Below are positions 36,048 to 44,282 of a stretch of DNA of 64,000 nt, piece by piece. Within the stretch, counting starts at the first letter, position 1. Each line of letters starts with the position of its first letter. Under the pieces are notes generated by a model. It worked only from the letters and a program-made list of their open reading frames with translations, was not told where the DNA came from and did no database searches. Position numbers and translations under genes: made by a program. Source of the DNA: Deltaproteobacteria bacterium (lineage in GTDB: Bacteria; Myxococcota_A; Polyangia; Haliangiales; JADYYK01); NCBI GenBank assembly GCA_020853705.1, contig JADYYK010000227.1, forward strand, positions 46,832-110,831, in the 5' to 3' direction.

Positions 36048-36698
36048 CTACGGCGTCTTGGTGATGGTCATCGAGTAGGTGTTCTGCGCCGCCTCGTAGC
36101 CGTACACCAGCATCCAGTACTCGCCTGCGGTGGGGGCGGTGTACATGATGTTCTCGTCGTCGGTGACGTTCTCCGAGTAAGCCACCGGGTCGTCATTGGC
36201 CAGGTCGGCGCCGGCCGGCCACAGGTAGGCGTCGAGGTCGCCCATCGCCGGGGTGAAGACGATGTCGGCGGTCAGCTTCTGGCCCGCCGCCAGGGTCACG
36301 CGGTACCAGTCGTCGTTGGCCGGGCACACGCGCAGGCCGGTGGTCACGGTGGTCGGCATCAGCACGGTGCCGGTCTGCGGGGTGTCGTTGGGCTCCAGCG
36401 CATCGTCGGCGCCCAGGCAGGCGGGCGGGGGCAGGCAGATGCCGCCCTCGTTGATGTTGTAGTAGCCGTCGTCGCACAGGCAGCCGCCCTGGCCATCGTC
36501 CTCGCCGTTGGGGCCGCAGCCATCGGGGTCACCGGCGTCGACCGAGACGCTGCTGTCCGGGACGCGCCCGTCGAGCCGCAGCCCGCCGTCGCTACCGCCG
36601 CCGCCGTCCTTGGCGTCGTCGTCATCCCCGCCGCCCCCACACCCCACCAGGCCAACAACCAGTCCGAGCACCATCGACAGCTTGAATACCTTGTTCAT
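36048..36698 (-). CDS. Lipoprotein with pre-peptidase C-terminal (PPC) domain
   Basis: 216 residues from the ATG at 36698. MNKVFKLSMVLGLVVGLVGCGGGGDDDD is a lipoprotein signal and linker (LVGC). A Gly/Asp-rich DPDGCGPNGEDDGQGGCLCDDGYY segment follows, then a PPC domain (EPNDTPQTG, LRVCPANDDWYRVTLAAGQ, GDLDAYLWPA to TAGEYWMLVYGY). PPC domains are usually found C-terminal on secreted peptidases, but here it stands alone on a lipid anchor. A TAGGCT sequence lies 13 nt before the start. Confidence 0.8.
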   Translation of the reverse strand: MNKVFKLSMVLGLVVGLVGCGGGGDDDDAKDGGGGSDGGLRLDGRVPDSSVSVDAGDPDGCGPNGEDDGQGGCLCDDGYYNINEGGICLPPPACLGADDALEPNDTPQTGTVLMPTTVTTGLRVCPANDDWYRVTLAAGQKLTADIVFTPAMGDLDAYLWPAGADLANDDPVAYSENVTDDENIMYTAPTAGEYWMLVYGYEAAQNTYSMTITKTP

Positions 36699-36749
36699 GA
36701 GGGCGGCTCGTAGCCTAGATCGGGCCTCCTGAGCAAGCCCAAATTGCCG

Positions 36750-36755
36750 TAGTAT
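36750..36755 (+). promoter_or_regulatory. Candidate -10 box TAGTAT, short leader
   Basis: TAGTAT 9 nt before the ATG at 36765. Confidence 0.3.
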
Positions 36756-36764
36756 GCCGCCGCG

Positions 36765-37277
36765 ATGAACCTCTACGACGCCACCGTCCCCATCTTCTCG
36801 AAGTTCCTCGGCAACATCGACCGCTGGCTCGACAAGGCGGCGGCCCACGCCAAGGCGCGCAAGTTCGACATCGACCTCCTGTGCGAGGCCCGGCTGGCCC
36901 TGGATCAGTTCGCCTTTCCACGCCAGATCCAGTCGGCCTGCGACACCGCCAAGTACGCCGTGGCCAAGCTGACTGGCAAGACGCCGCCCTCACACCCGGA
37001 CACCGAGCAGACCATCGAGGAGCTGCGCGCCCGCCTGCGCACCGTCATCGACTACCTCGCGACCTTCACCCGCGAGGACTTCGTCGGCGCCGAGGAGCGC
37101 GCCTGCCAGCACAGCTGGATGCAAGGCAACACCATGCGCGGCGGCGACTACCTCGATCACTACGTGCTGCCGAACTTCCACTTCCACGTCACCACCGCGT
37201 ACGCGATCCTGCGCCACAACGGCGTCGACATCGGCAAGATCGACTTCCTCGGCTCGCTGCCCTTCGTCAAGAAGTAG
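36765..37277 (+). CDS. DUF1993 family protein
   Basis: 170 residues, no signal peptide. MNLYDATVPIFSKFLGNIDRWLDKAAAHAK, then DLLCEARLALDQFAFPRQIQSACDTAKYA and SHPDTEQTIEELRARLRTVIDYL match DUF1993, a DinB-like four-helix protein. FHFHVTTAYAILRHNGVDIGKIDFL ends the family. Biochemical role unknown; DinB relatives bind divalent metals or thiol cofactors. Ends 11 bases before the convergent PilZ-like gene. Confidence 0.85.
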   Translation: MNLYDATVPIFSKFLGNIDRWLDKAAAHAKARKFDIDLLCEARLALDQFAFPRQIQSACDTAKYAVAKLTGKTPPSHPDTEQTIEELRARLRTVIDYLATFTREDFVGAEERACQHSWMQGNTMRGGDYLDHYVLPNFHFHVTTAYAILRHNGVDIGKIDFLGSLPFVKK

Positions 37278-37288
37278 ACCGGCCCCGA

Positions 37289-37876
37289 CTACTTGCTGGT
37301 CGGGTCGTCGTCGAACTCGGCGGGATCGGGCTCCTCGAGCATGGCGACCCCGCGCACGCGCTCGCGGATCGGGCCCCGGTCGGGGTCGGTCAGGTCATCG
37401 AACCCGGCCTCCAGCCCGTCACAGAAGCGCGACCAGCCTGGACTGGCCGAGGTCAGGAACACCCCGTTGCCCCGGCGCGACGTGGTCGGCCGTGGATTGA
37501 CCGGGTCGGGGAAGGCCGCCACCACGGTGCCCTTGAGCTCGAAGCGCCCCTCGCCGGCGATGGTGAGCAGCACACGAACCTGGGTCCCGATCATCCGCGG
37601 CGCCTCGAAGGGCACGAACAGGCTGTCATGATTGACGGAATAGCCGGCGCGCACCAGGTCGGTCACGGAGTCGAACCCGGCCACCACCTCGGCCAGCAGT
37701 GACACCCGGGCCGACGAGGTCGGCACCCGCTCCAGCACGGCGGGCTGCTCCCGGCTGCTCTCGCGCGCGACCACACCTGCGTGCGACCGCTTGTGCTCTT
37801 CCAGCGCGAGACGGACGGCGCCGTCCGAACGCGCGTGGAATGACTGACCGCAGACACCACAAACCCGGCTAGGCAT
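37289..37876 (-). CDS. Zinc-finger plus PilZ-like domain protein
   Basis: 195 residues from the ATG at 37876 (an upstream ATG at 37891 would lie in the likely -10 box). The N-terminus CGVCGQSFHARSDGAVRLALEEHKRSH is a C-x2-C ... H-x3-H zinc finger. Residues about 60-165 (ARVSLLAEVVAGFDSVTDLVRAGYSVNHDSLFVPF, later RRGNGVFLTSAS) look like the PilZ-like domains of myxobacterial regulators, but the R-x3-R c-di-GMP motif is not seen. C-terminus acidic. Function unknown. Confidence 0.6.
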   Translation of the reverse strand: MPSRVCGVCGQSFHARSDGAVRLALEEHKRSHAGVVARESSREQPAVLERVPTSSARVSLLAEVVAGFDSVTDLVRAGYSVNHDSLFVPFEAPRMIGTQVRVLLTIAGEGRFELKGTVVAAFPDPVNPRPTTSRRGNGVFLTSASPGWSRFCDGLEAGFDDLTDPDRGPIRERVRGVAMLEEPDPAEFDDDPTSK

Positions 37877-37886
37877 ACTGCCCGCC

Positions 37887-37892
37887 AGCATA
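37887..37892 (-). promoter_or_regulatory. Candidate -10 box TATGCT, short leader
   Basis: TATGCT on the minus strand, 10 nt before the ATG at 37876. Confidence 0.3.
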
Positions 37893-37975
37893 ACAGAGGC
37901 CCATCCGCGTTCCGTGTCGGCCGTTGCAACGACAGACGCCTACACCAGCCCCGACGCCGAGAATGAGCGCGCAGC

Positions 37976-38632
37976 TCACCCCATCAGCATCTTGGTGAAC
38001 TTCGCATTCAAGGTCGGATCCGCGCCCAGCTTGCCGCCCCAGGCCGCGGCCACGCTGCCCCAGCCCATCATGTCGAGCCCGTACGCACCCAGCGCGCCCA
38101 TCATGTCGCCGGTCTGCATGCGCTTCATGATGGCGACGTAGTCGCTCAGCTTGGCCACGCGCTGCCCGGGGAACACCACCGGGTCGGGGTCGCCGCCGCC
38201 CCCCGAGGCGATCTGTGCGTGCGCGGCCTGGGCCTGCGCCACCGCGGCCTCCTGGTTGAACCCGGTGTCCTGCGTCCCGGCCGGCTCGGGGAACTGCTCC
38301 CACGCGATGATGGCCACCTTGCCGCCGACCTTCTGGAACTCGAAGTAGGCCGTGAAGTAGTCCTCGATCTTCAGCTTGTCCTGCATCGTCACGATGGCCT
38401 GCAGCACGAACTGCAGCTTGTCCTCGTACTCGAAGCCGATGCAGCGCTTGTCCCAGTCCTTGCCGATGATCCACAGCCACAGCTCGCGCCGCGCCGGCCG
38501 GTGATCGATCTCGAGCAGCGCGCCCTGCGATTGCCGCATCAGCCGCGCGTCACGGACGCTGCCCGGGAAGACCGGCAGCTGCTTCCAGCCATACGGAGTC
38601 AGACACTGCGCGAGATACTCGGCGATGGTCAT
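37976..38632 (-). CDS. Conserved-looking cytosolic protein, unknown function
   Basis: 218 residues from the ATG at 38632, preceded by GAGGGGG at good spacing. The N-terminus MTIAEYLAQCLTPYGWKQ leads to a compact alpha/beta part (LWLWIIGKDWDKRCIGFEYEDKLQFVLQAIVTMQDK) and a helical tail (DYVAIMKRMQTGDMMGALGAYGLDMMGW). No signal or membrane segments; no family recognised. The gap to the divergent TPR gene is 65 bases and seems to hold promoters for both. Confidence 0.6.
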   Translation of the reverse strand: MTIAEYLAQCLTPYGWKQLPVFPGSVRDARLMRQSQGALLEIDHRPARRELWLWIIGKDWDKRCIGFEYEDKLQFVLQAIVTMQDKLKIEDYFTAYFEFQKVGGKVAIIAWEQFPEPAGTQDTGFNQEAAVAQAQAAHAQIASGGGGDPDPVVFPGQRVAKLSDYVAIMKRMQTGDMMGALGAYGLDMMGWGSVAAAWGGKLGADPTLNAKFTKMLMG

Positions 38633-38685
38633 GGGGCCCCCTCGCGGCTCAGCATCGCCGGTCACCCGCGCCCTGTCGAGGGGGG

Positions 38686-38691
38686 TATATT
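38686..38691 (+). promoter_or_regulatory. Candidate -10 box TATATT, leaderless geometry
   Basis: TATATT exactly 6 nt before the ATG at 38698. Preceded by a run of G. No Shine-Dalgarno sequence between it and the start. Confidence 0.5.
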
Positions 38692-38697
38692 TGGCCC

Positions 38698-39630
38698 ATG
38701 ACGCGCTGGCTTTCGACCCTCGCCCTGGTGATCCTGCTGGCCGCGCCCGCCGCCGCCGAGGCCCCGAGCGCCGCCGACCCCATCAACGAGATCATGAAGC
38801 GCGCCCAGGCCGCCGAGGGCAATCGCCCCGCGCTGGAGAAGGCGCTGGCCGAGATCGACGCCGAGGTCACGCGCGACGGCTCGCGCGCGACGGCGCACTA
38901 TGCGCGCGGGCGCATCCTGTCGGCGCTCGGTCGCGGCGAGGACGCGGTGGCCTCGTACGACACCGCGGTCAAGCTCGACAAGAAGTTCGCCGAGGCGCAC
39001 TACAACGCTGGCGTCGTCCTGGCCGGCCTGGGCAAGAAGAAGGAGGCCATCAAGCGCTGGGATCTGGCCCTCAAGATCGATCCCAAGATGACGGACGCGG
39101 CCTACAACGGCGGCCAGGCCAGCTACGATCTCAAGGACTTCAAGGGCGCCCTCAAGCGCTTCGGCCTCGCCGCCAAGCTCAGCCCCGACGACTTCGACGC
39201 CACCAAGAAGGTCATGCAGGCACAGCTCGCGCTCAAGCAGGACAAGCCGGCCTGGAAGACCCGCGCCGCGCTGTTCGCGATGTGGAAGGACGGCAAGGCG
39301 CCCGGCGGCGCGACCGCCACCGAGTACGTCCTCGATCAGTTCGACGTCGGGCCGCGCCACGTGCTGGCCTACGAGACCTTCGATCCCAGCGGCGATCTGG
39401 CCAACGTCTACACCTTCAAGGTGCTCGACGCCGCCGCCAAGAAGGTCGACTTCACGGTGCAGCTCGAGACCAGCGCGGTGATCCGCGAGCAGGGCACGCC
39501 CTGGGTCATGGGCACCACCACGCACAAGGGCCACAGCACGGTGCCGCCCTTCTTCAAGAAGCTGCCGACCTACACCGCGGTGCGCAAGTCGGCCATCAAG
39601 ATGATCGACGCCGAGCTCAGGAACATGTAG
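38698..39630 (+). CDS. Exported TPR protein
   Basis: 310 residues. Signal peptide MTRWLSTLALVILLAAPAAAEA. Residues about 60-185 are three to four TPR units (RATAHYARGRILSALGRGEDAVASYDTA; AEAHYNAGVVLAGLGKKKEAIKRWDLALKID; TDAAYNGGQASYDLKDFKGALKRFG). The C-terminal region (HVLAYETFDPSGDLANVYTFKVLD) is a beta domain without a recognised family. A general scaffold function in the periplasm is likely. Ends 25 bases before the convergent nucleotidyltransferase-like gene. Confidence 0.75.
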   Translation: MTRWLSTLALVILLAAPAAAEAPSAADPINEIMKRAQAAEGNRPALEKALAEIDAEVTRDGSRATAHYARGRILSALGRGEDAVASYDTAVKLDKKFAEAHYNAGVVLAGLGKKKEAIKRWDLALKIDPKMTDAAYNGGQASYDLKDFKGALKRFGLAAKLSPDDFDATKKVMQAQLALKQDKPAWKTRAALFAMWKDGKAPGGATATEYVLDQFDVGPRHVLAYETFDPSGDLANVYTFKVLDAAAKKVDFTVQLETSAVIREQGTPWVMGTTTHKGHSTVPPFFKKLPTYTAVRKSAIKMIDAELRNM

Positions 39631-39655
39631 TGGCCCGCGGCGCAGCCGAGGGGGA

Positions 39656-40642
39656 CTATCCGGCTCCGTCTCCCCACGCCGCCACCACCCGCACGATGTG
39701 CGCGTCGATCGCCGCCTCGTCGCTCGCCAGCAGCCAGTCGTCGAAGTCGGGCGTGACCTCGCGGAGGTGCGCCATCAGCTCGCCCAGCGCGCGGCCGCGC
39801 ACACCGGGGCACAGCCTCATCACGCGCTCGCCGCTGAAGCGTCGGCGCAGCTCGACATGGCGGCCCTGCGCCGCGCGCGCCGCGGCCAGCTGCCCGGGCA
39901 GGTCGGCGTCCGGGAAGGCGGCCAGCACCGCGGGCAGCTGCTCGCTGCGCTCGGCCATCACGGCGCGCTTGTCGATGCCACGCTCGCGCAGGTAGCTGAT
40001 GAAGCGGGTCACCGTGGGGCGGTCGCCGCGCGCGCGCATGGTCCCCCCCGGCACGTCGAGGTAGGGCGCCACCGAGAAGTACGGGCTGGCGATGACCCAC
40101 TCGAACAGCGCCGGCAGCGACGCGAACCCGGTCTGCCAGGCTGCGTGATCGAGGCCGAGGAAGCTGCATACCCGCGCGAAGTCCTGCGTCAGCGGCAGCT
40201 CGCGCACGAAGTTGCCGCCGTCACCGCGGTAGACGTGGCTCAGGCCATGTTCGCCATACTTGAGGTCGAAGCGCCGGCACATGCGCCCGATGAAGTTGCC
40301 GACGTCGTTGAACGACATGAAGTCGTACATGCTGCAGAGGTAGCGCGGCGCCACCGTGAACAGATCGGTCTGCAGCCCGCGGTACGCCAGCGAGTAGACG
40401 TGGCCGACCGCCTTGGTCTCGGTGACCCCGAGCGCGTGCACGATGCGGTCGCGCGTGGCCTCCCAGTCGGGCCCGCTGGCGCACAGGATGTCCATGTCGC
40501 CGAAGTCGGCCTTGTCGCCGTAGAAGCGCGGGATGCGGTAGGCGCCCGGCATGATGCCGTCGAGCGCCACGCGCACCGCGGCCTCACGCTCGAGGTAGTC
40601 GGCGCGCGGCATGCGCGGGAAGTGGAACAGCTTGCCGCCCAT
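39656..40642 (-). CDS. Nucleotidyltransferase-fold-like protein
   Basis: 328 residues from the ATG at 40642, which shares its A with the TGA of the upstream gene (TGATG). YGDKADFGDMDILCASG resembles the polymerase-beta-type nucleotidyltransferase motif (G-x-x-D-x-D), and the following helices (FDLKYGEHGLSHVYRG; LPALFEWVIASPYFSV) fit a helical partner domain as in tRNA-like or antibiotic transferases. I cannot point to a named family. No signal peptide, so cytosolic, although cotranscribed with a lipoprotein. Confidence 0.5.
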   Translation of the reverse strand: MGGKLFHFPRMPRADYLEREAAVRVALDGIMPGAYRIPRFYGDKADFGDMDILCASGPDWEATRDRIVHALGVTETKAVGHVYSLAYRGLQTDLFTVAPRYLCSMYDFMSFNDVGNFIGRMCRRFDLKYGEHGLSHVYRGDGGNFVRELPLTQDFARVCSFLGLDHAAWQTGFASLPALFEWVIASPYFSVAPYLDVPGGTMRARGDRPTVTRFISYLRERGIDKRAVMAERSEQLPAVLAAFPDADLPGQLAAARAAQGRHVELRRRFSGERVMRLCPGVRGRALGELMAHLREVTPDFDDWLLASDEAAIDAHIVRVVAAWGDGAG

Positions 40643-41226
40643 CAGCGCGGGGTCGGCGCCGCGGCCGGCGCCGGCGCGAACGCGAAGCGCACCGTGACCG
40701 TCGAGCTGCCGCTGGCCTCGGTGCCGCGCAGCGGTGACAGCACGGTGCGCGCGCAGGCCTCGAAGCTCGGGCTGAGCAGCGTCTTTTCGATGACCGCGAA
40801 GTGGTCGATGCGCCCCCACTGATCCATGCGCACCTGCCAGGTCATGGTGCCGGGGCCGAGCTGGCGGTCGACGTTGCGCGCGTGCAGGTAGCAGGCCGCC
40901 AGCTTGCCGCGCTGGTTGTCCAGCAAGGTGCGCATGAAGCGCGGCTCGTGGCTGCCCTTGATGACCAGGCTGTCCAGCGTGGCGAGCGGCAGCTCCGCGC
41001 GCACCGTGGTGTCGTCGTCCGGCTCGGGAGCCTCGGGCGCGCCTGACCCCGGCGGCGCGGGCGCGAGGGCCGGCGCGTGGATGCGCTCGGGCTCGGGCGC
41101 GGCCGCGGGGGTGGCGGTGCTGGCGGGCTGGGTCTCGGTGGGCAGGCGGCTCTGCTGCGGGCCGGCGCAGGCCACCACCACGCTGGCGACGGCGCAGGCA
41201 ACGACGACCGGGGCCCAGGTGCGCAT
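40642..41226 (-). CDS. Lipoprotein with AgmX/PglI-like C-terminal domain
   Basis: 194 residues. MRTWAPVVVACAVASVVVACAG is a lipoprotein signal (VVAC). A Pro/Ala linker includes PEPERIHAPALAPAPP. The C-terminal domain (RGKLAACYLHARNVD ... TWQVRMDQWGRIDHFAVIE ... FEACARTVLSPL) follows the AgmX/PglI C-terminal pattern ('l..CYe.al...G.v.v...i...G.v......s....f..Cv'). The name refers to gliding-motility genes in Myxococcus, but the domain is used broadly. Its stop is shared with the start of the next gene. A truncated copy lies at 41764-41982. Confidence 0.75.
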   Translation of the reverse strand: MRTWAPVVVACAVASVVVACAGPQQSRLPTETQPASTATPAAAPEPERIHAPALAPAPPGSGAPEAPEPDDDTTVRAELPLATLDSLVIKGSHEPRFMRTLLDNQRGKLAACYLHARNVDRQLGPGTMTWQVRMDQWGRIDHFAVIEKTLLSPSFEACARTVLSPLRGTEASGSSTVTVRFAFAPAPAAAPTPR

Positions 41227-41270
41227 GTGGCAACGTTGACCCCGCGAACGCCGGCGGTCAACCGGCGTGC

Positions 41271-41276
41271 TAGCGT
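41271..41276 (+). promoter_or_regulatory. Candidate extended -10 box TGCTAGCGT, leaderless geometry
   Basis: TAGCGT preceded by TGC, exactly 6 nt before the ATG at 41283. Confidence 0.5.
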
Positions 41277-41282
41277 GTGGGT

Positions 41283-41762
41283 ATGGCGTGGTCGCGCGTG
41301 ACGGTGCTGACGGTGCTGGCGGGGGCGGCGGGGGTGCTGGGGCTGGGGGCGTGTGGCGCAGGGACGCAGCGCCTCGACCTGCGGGCCTACGGCATCCCGG
41401 CCACCGCGACCCCGGGCGAGCGCAAGACCACCATCGTCGAGACCAACGCCTTCCAGGGCAAGAGCATCGAGCTCGTCCTGCATGACGTCCGCGTCGAGGT
41501 CAGCTGGGACGGCGCCGCGCGCCAGTGCCCGGCGGCCGACGCGCCGACCGGCGAGGTCATCACCCAGGAGACCGTGAGCGACGGCTGGCTGAGCCTGACG
41601 CTGCAGCGCCAGACCGCCGGCTTCGACAGCAGCGACCCGCCGAGCTTCGTGGTCAACGGCTGTCGCGCCGGCATCACCTGTCGCGCCGACTCCACCGAGC
41701 GCGAACCCGCCGACCGCGCCTTCGGCGTGTGCAAGAGCCTCACCCGCGGACGTCCCCGCTAG
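41283..41762 (+). CDS. Small lipoprotein, unknown function
   Basis: 159 residues from the ATG at 41283. The signal MAWSRVTVLTVLAGAAGVLGLGACGAG ends in GAC, a usable lipobox. The mature part has strands IELVLHDVRVEVSWDG and WLSLTLQRQTAG and a Cys-rich end (VNGCRAGITCRAD ... FGVCKSL), probably disulphide-bonded. No family recognised. It converges with the truncated AgmX-paralogue 1 base away. Confidence 0.6.
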   Translation: MAWSRVTVLTVLAGAAGVLGLGACGAGTQRLDLRAYGIPATATPGERKTTIVETNAFQGKSIELVLHDVRVEVSWDGAARQCPAADAPTGEVITQETVSDGWLSLTLQRQTAGFDSSDPPSFVVNGCRAGITCRADSTEREPADRAFGVCKSLTRGRPR

Positions 41763-41763
41763 C

Positions 41764-41982
41764 CTAGGGTTTCGGCGCGGGGGTCGGGCTGGGGGTCGCG
41801 GCGGGGGTCTCGGGATTGGGCGGCGGCGCGGGCTGCAGCGCAGGTGCGTGGATGCGCTCGGGCTCGGGCACGGACGCTGGGGTCTGCGTGTTCGAGGGCA
41901 AGGTCTCGGCCGGGCCCTGTCTCTGTCCGGCGCATGAGAACCCTGCGATCACGAGGACTGCCGCTGCGATCCAGTTGCGCAT
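41764..41982 (-). pseudogene. Truncated paralogue of the AgmX-tail lipoprotein (signal peptide and linker only)
   Basis: 72 residues. MRNWIAAAVLVIAGFSCAGQ and PEPERIHAPALQPAPP closely match the N-terminal half of the protein at 40642-41226 (MRTWA...CAGPQ; PEPERIHAPALAPAPP), and a stretch of 24 bases in the linker is identical. The AgmX-like C-terminal domain is missing; the ORF ends in a Pro-rich tail. Either a decayed duplicate or a short stand-alone lipopeptide. Still intact as an ORF. Confidence 0.6.
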
Positions 41983-42079
41983 ATCCCTACCGTGGGGCTG
42001 GCACCGGGGCGGCGCAAGGCGTCGCGGCCACATGCGCAGGGTTTGCGCGATCCTTCCGCGATCATCCGGGGCGGCGGCG

Positions 42080-43369
42080 CTACTCGGCCAGGCGCGCCCT
42101 GAGCCAGGCGATCGACTCGGTGGTGCGCAGCTCCTGGTAGGCCACGAAGCCGAAGGCGACGTTGGTGTGGGTGCCGCCGGGGACGACCTCGTAGTCGACG
42201 CTGTTGCCGCCAGCGCGCAGCGCGGCGACCAGGGCGTCGGTGCTCTGGCGCAGCACGGTGGTGTCGGCGTCGCCCTGGTACAGCTTGAGCGGCGCGGTCT
42301 GGGTGTACGGCCCGATCCGGTTGGCGGTGAAGAAGTCGTGGAAGCGCGCATAGGCGCCCCAGCTGCCGCTGGTGTATGCGGTCAGGAAGGCGGGCGAGAA
42401 GATGCCGGCGGCCGAGCTGCCCAGGCGGCTCGCGATGGTCGGGCCCCCGGCCGTGAGCGGGTAGCCGCAGCTCTGCGCCATCACCTCGTCGATGATGGTG
42501 GCGGTCTGGGTGGTCCACAGCGGCTCGAGCTGGAAGCCGTAGTGCTCGGCCCAGGCGTAGACCATCATGGCGTGGTAGGCGACGTGCGGGCCGTCGATGG
42601 CGACACCGACGCGCCAGTCCTCTTCCCACACCGTCGCGGGGGCGGTGGCGGCGAAGGCGCGGATGTCCAGCTCGGGGGCGTGGCTGCGGTGGCGCGCGGC
42701 GGCGGCCAGGGTGGCGTGTCCGCCCTGGCTGAGGCCGACGACCGCGTTGCGCCCCGACAGCCGCACCCCGAGATGGGCGGCCAGCACGCGGGTCGCGCGC
42801 AGGGCGTCGAGCGTGGCGTGGCCCTCGATGTCGGCGACCAGGTAGGGATGCACGCCGGGGGTGCCCAGGCCGGGATAGTCGACCGCGACGCCGATCAGGC
42901 CGCGTGCGCCGAAGGTCCCGGCCAGACCGGCGCCCGAGATGGTGCCGGCGATGACGCAGGGGTCCTCGACGCCGCTGGTGCCGTGGTTGTTGGCGACCAC
43001 GTGCCAGCCGCCCGCCGGCGTGTCGACGCGATACGGGATGGCCACCGTGGCCAGCGCGGTGCGAGCGCTGGTGAAGTACTCGAGGGTGTACAGCGAGTAG
43101 CCGTTGTCGACCTGCACCGCCGGCTCGAGCAGCGGGCGCAGCGTGGCGAGGTCATAGTCGCCGACCACGGTGACGGCGCGCAGGCAGCCCGCGCTGGCAC
43201 AGGTCGGGGACGGCGCGGTCTGGGTCACCCCGCCGGCGTCGGTCGTGGTCACCGCGGCGTCAGGCGTGGTCAGCGCGGCGTCGGCGCCGGTGCCCGCGCG
43301 CGGCCTGCTGCTGCCGCAACCGGTCACCAAGGACGTGACGATGACGCTCGAGACGACGGCGGCCCGCAT
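42080..43369 (-). CDS. Secretory lipase-like alpha/beta hydrolase, lipoprotein
   Basis: 429 residues. MRAAVVSSVIVTSLVTGCGSS has lipobox VTGC. VVGLSQGGHATLAAAA holds the nucleophile Ser; YQGDADTTVL the Asp and PGGTHTNVAFG the His, in the order of the fungal-type secretory lipase (LIP) family, which also has VAVDYPGLG and a YTSGSWGAYARF insert. It probably hydrolyses esters at the cell surface. Divergent from the amidohydrolase gene. Confidence 0.8.
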   Translation of the reverse strand: MRAAVVSSVIVTSLVTGCGSSRPRAGTGADAALTTPDAAVTTTDAGGVTQTAPSPTCASAGCLRAVTVVGDYDLATLRPLLEPAVQVDNGYSLYTLEYFTSARTALATVAIPYRVDTPAGGWHVVANNHGTSGVEDPCVIAGTISGAGLAGTFGARGLIGVAVDYPGLGTPGVHPYLVADIEGHATLDALRATRVLAAHLGVRLSGRNAVVGLSQGGHATLAAAARHRSHAPELDIRAFAATAPATVWEEDWRVGVAIDGPHVAYHAMMVYAWAEHYGFQLEPLWTTQTATIIDEVMAQSCGYPLTAGGPTIASRLGSSAAGIFSPAFLTAYTSGSWGAYARFHDFFTANRIGPYTQTAPLKLYQGDADTTVLRQSTDALVAALRAGGNSVDYEVVPGGTHTNVAFGFVAYQELRTTESIAWLRARLAE

Positions 43370-43411
43370 GGCTCGACCATGGCAGAGGCCGGCCGCCGAG
43401 GCCAGCGATGC

Positions 43412-43417
43412 TAGATT
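43412..43417 (+). promoter_or_regulatory. Candidate extended -10 box TGCTAGATT, leaderless geometry
   Basis: TAGATT preceded by TGC, exactly 6 nt before the ATG at 43424. The clearest case of the leaderless pattern in this window. Confidence 0.55.
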
Positions 43418-43423
43418 GCCGCC

Positions 43424-44239
43424 ATGCCCATCATCGACGCGTGGATCCAGCACCCGACCCCGGGGTTCGTGCGCCACGAGATGTTCGCCTCGCTGCGACG
43501 CTGGCTGGGAGCGGGCGACGAGCCGCCCGAGATCCCGCTCGGCTTCACGCTGGGGGCGCTGCAGGCCGCCGGCGTCGACCGTGCGCTGGTGACGGCCTGG
43601 GTCGGGCCCCAGGGCGCGCTGATCTCGAATGACGAGGTCGCCAGCTTCGTGCGCGCGGCGCCCGACGTCCTGGTCGGCGTGGCCTCGGTCGATCTCGGGC
43701 ACCCGATGGCGGCGGTGCGTGAGCTGCGCCGCGCGGTGCGCACGCTGGGGCTGCGCGCGCTGCGCATGCTGCCCTGGCTGTGGAACCTGCCGCCCAACCA
43801 CCGGCGCTACTACCCGCTGTATGCCGAGTGTGTCGAGCTCGGCATCCCGTTCTGCCTGCAGGTCGGCCACACCGGCCCGCTGTGTCCGTCGGAGCCGGGG
43901 CGCCCCATCCCCTACCTCGACGAGGTCGCCCTCGACTTCCCCGAGCTCCGCATCGTGGCCGGCCACATCGGCTATCCGTGGACCGACGAGATGATCGCGC
44001 TGGCGACCAAGTACCCCAACGTCCACATCGACACCTCGGCCTACAAGCCGAAGCGCTACCCCGCCGCGCTGCGCGAGTACCTGGCCGGCCACGGTCGCAA
44101 GAAGGTGCTGTTCGGCAGCAACTATCCCCTGCTGACGCCGGGCGACTGCCTGGCCCAGGTCGACGCGCTGGGCCTCGACGCCGAGGCGCGCCGGCTCTTC
44201 CTGGGCGACAACGCCGCGCGCGTGTTCGGCCTGGGCTGA
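43424..44239 (+). CDS. Amidohydrolase (ACMSD/amidohydrolase-2 type)
   Basis: 271 residues. IIDAWIQHP starts the barrel (Asp-x-x-x-x-His instead of the common H-x-H), CLQVGHTGP and IVAGHIGYPW supply two metal-ligand His, and VLFGSNYPLLT stands where the catalytic Asp is usually found in G-(S/T)-D-(Y/F)-P. The Asn there and the altered first motif suggest reduced or changed chemistry. The family includes decarboxylases and lactonases. No pathway neighbours. Confidence 0.75.
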   Translation: MPIIDAWIQHPTPGFVRHEMFASLRRWLGAGDEPPEIPLGFTLGALQAAGVDRALVTAWVGPQGALISNDEVASFVRAAPDVLVGVASVDLGHPMAAVRELRRAVRTLGLRALRMLPWLWNLPPNHRRYYPLYAECVELGIPFCLQVGHTGPLCPSEPGRPIPYLDEVALDFPELRIVAGHIGYPWTDEMIALATKYPNVHIDTSAYKPKRYPAALREYLAGHGRKKVLFGSNYPLLTPGDCLAQVDALGLDAEARRLFLGDNAARVFGLG

Positions 44240-44246
44240 GCGCGCG

Positions 44247-44263
44247 GGCCGCAACCGGCGGCC
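44247..44263. terminator. Possible terminator hairpin between convergent genes
   Basis: GGCCGC, AACCG loop and GCGGCC form a perfect 6-bp stem 7 bases after the amidohydrolase stop. No T-run follows. Confidence 0.4.
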
Positions 44264-44282
44264 TGAAAGGAGCGTCGCGCGG

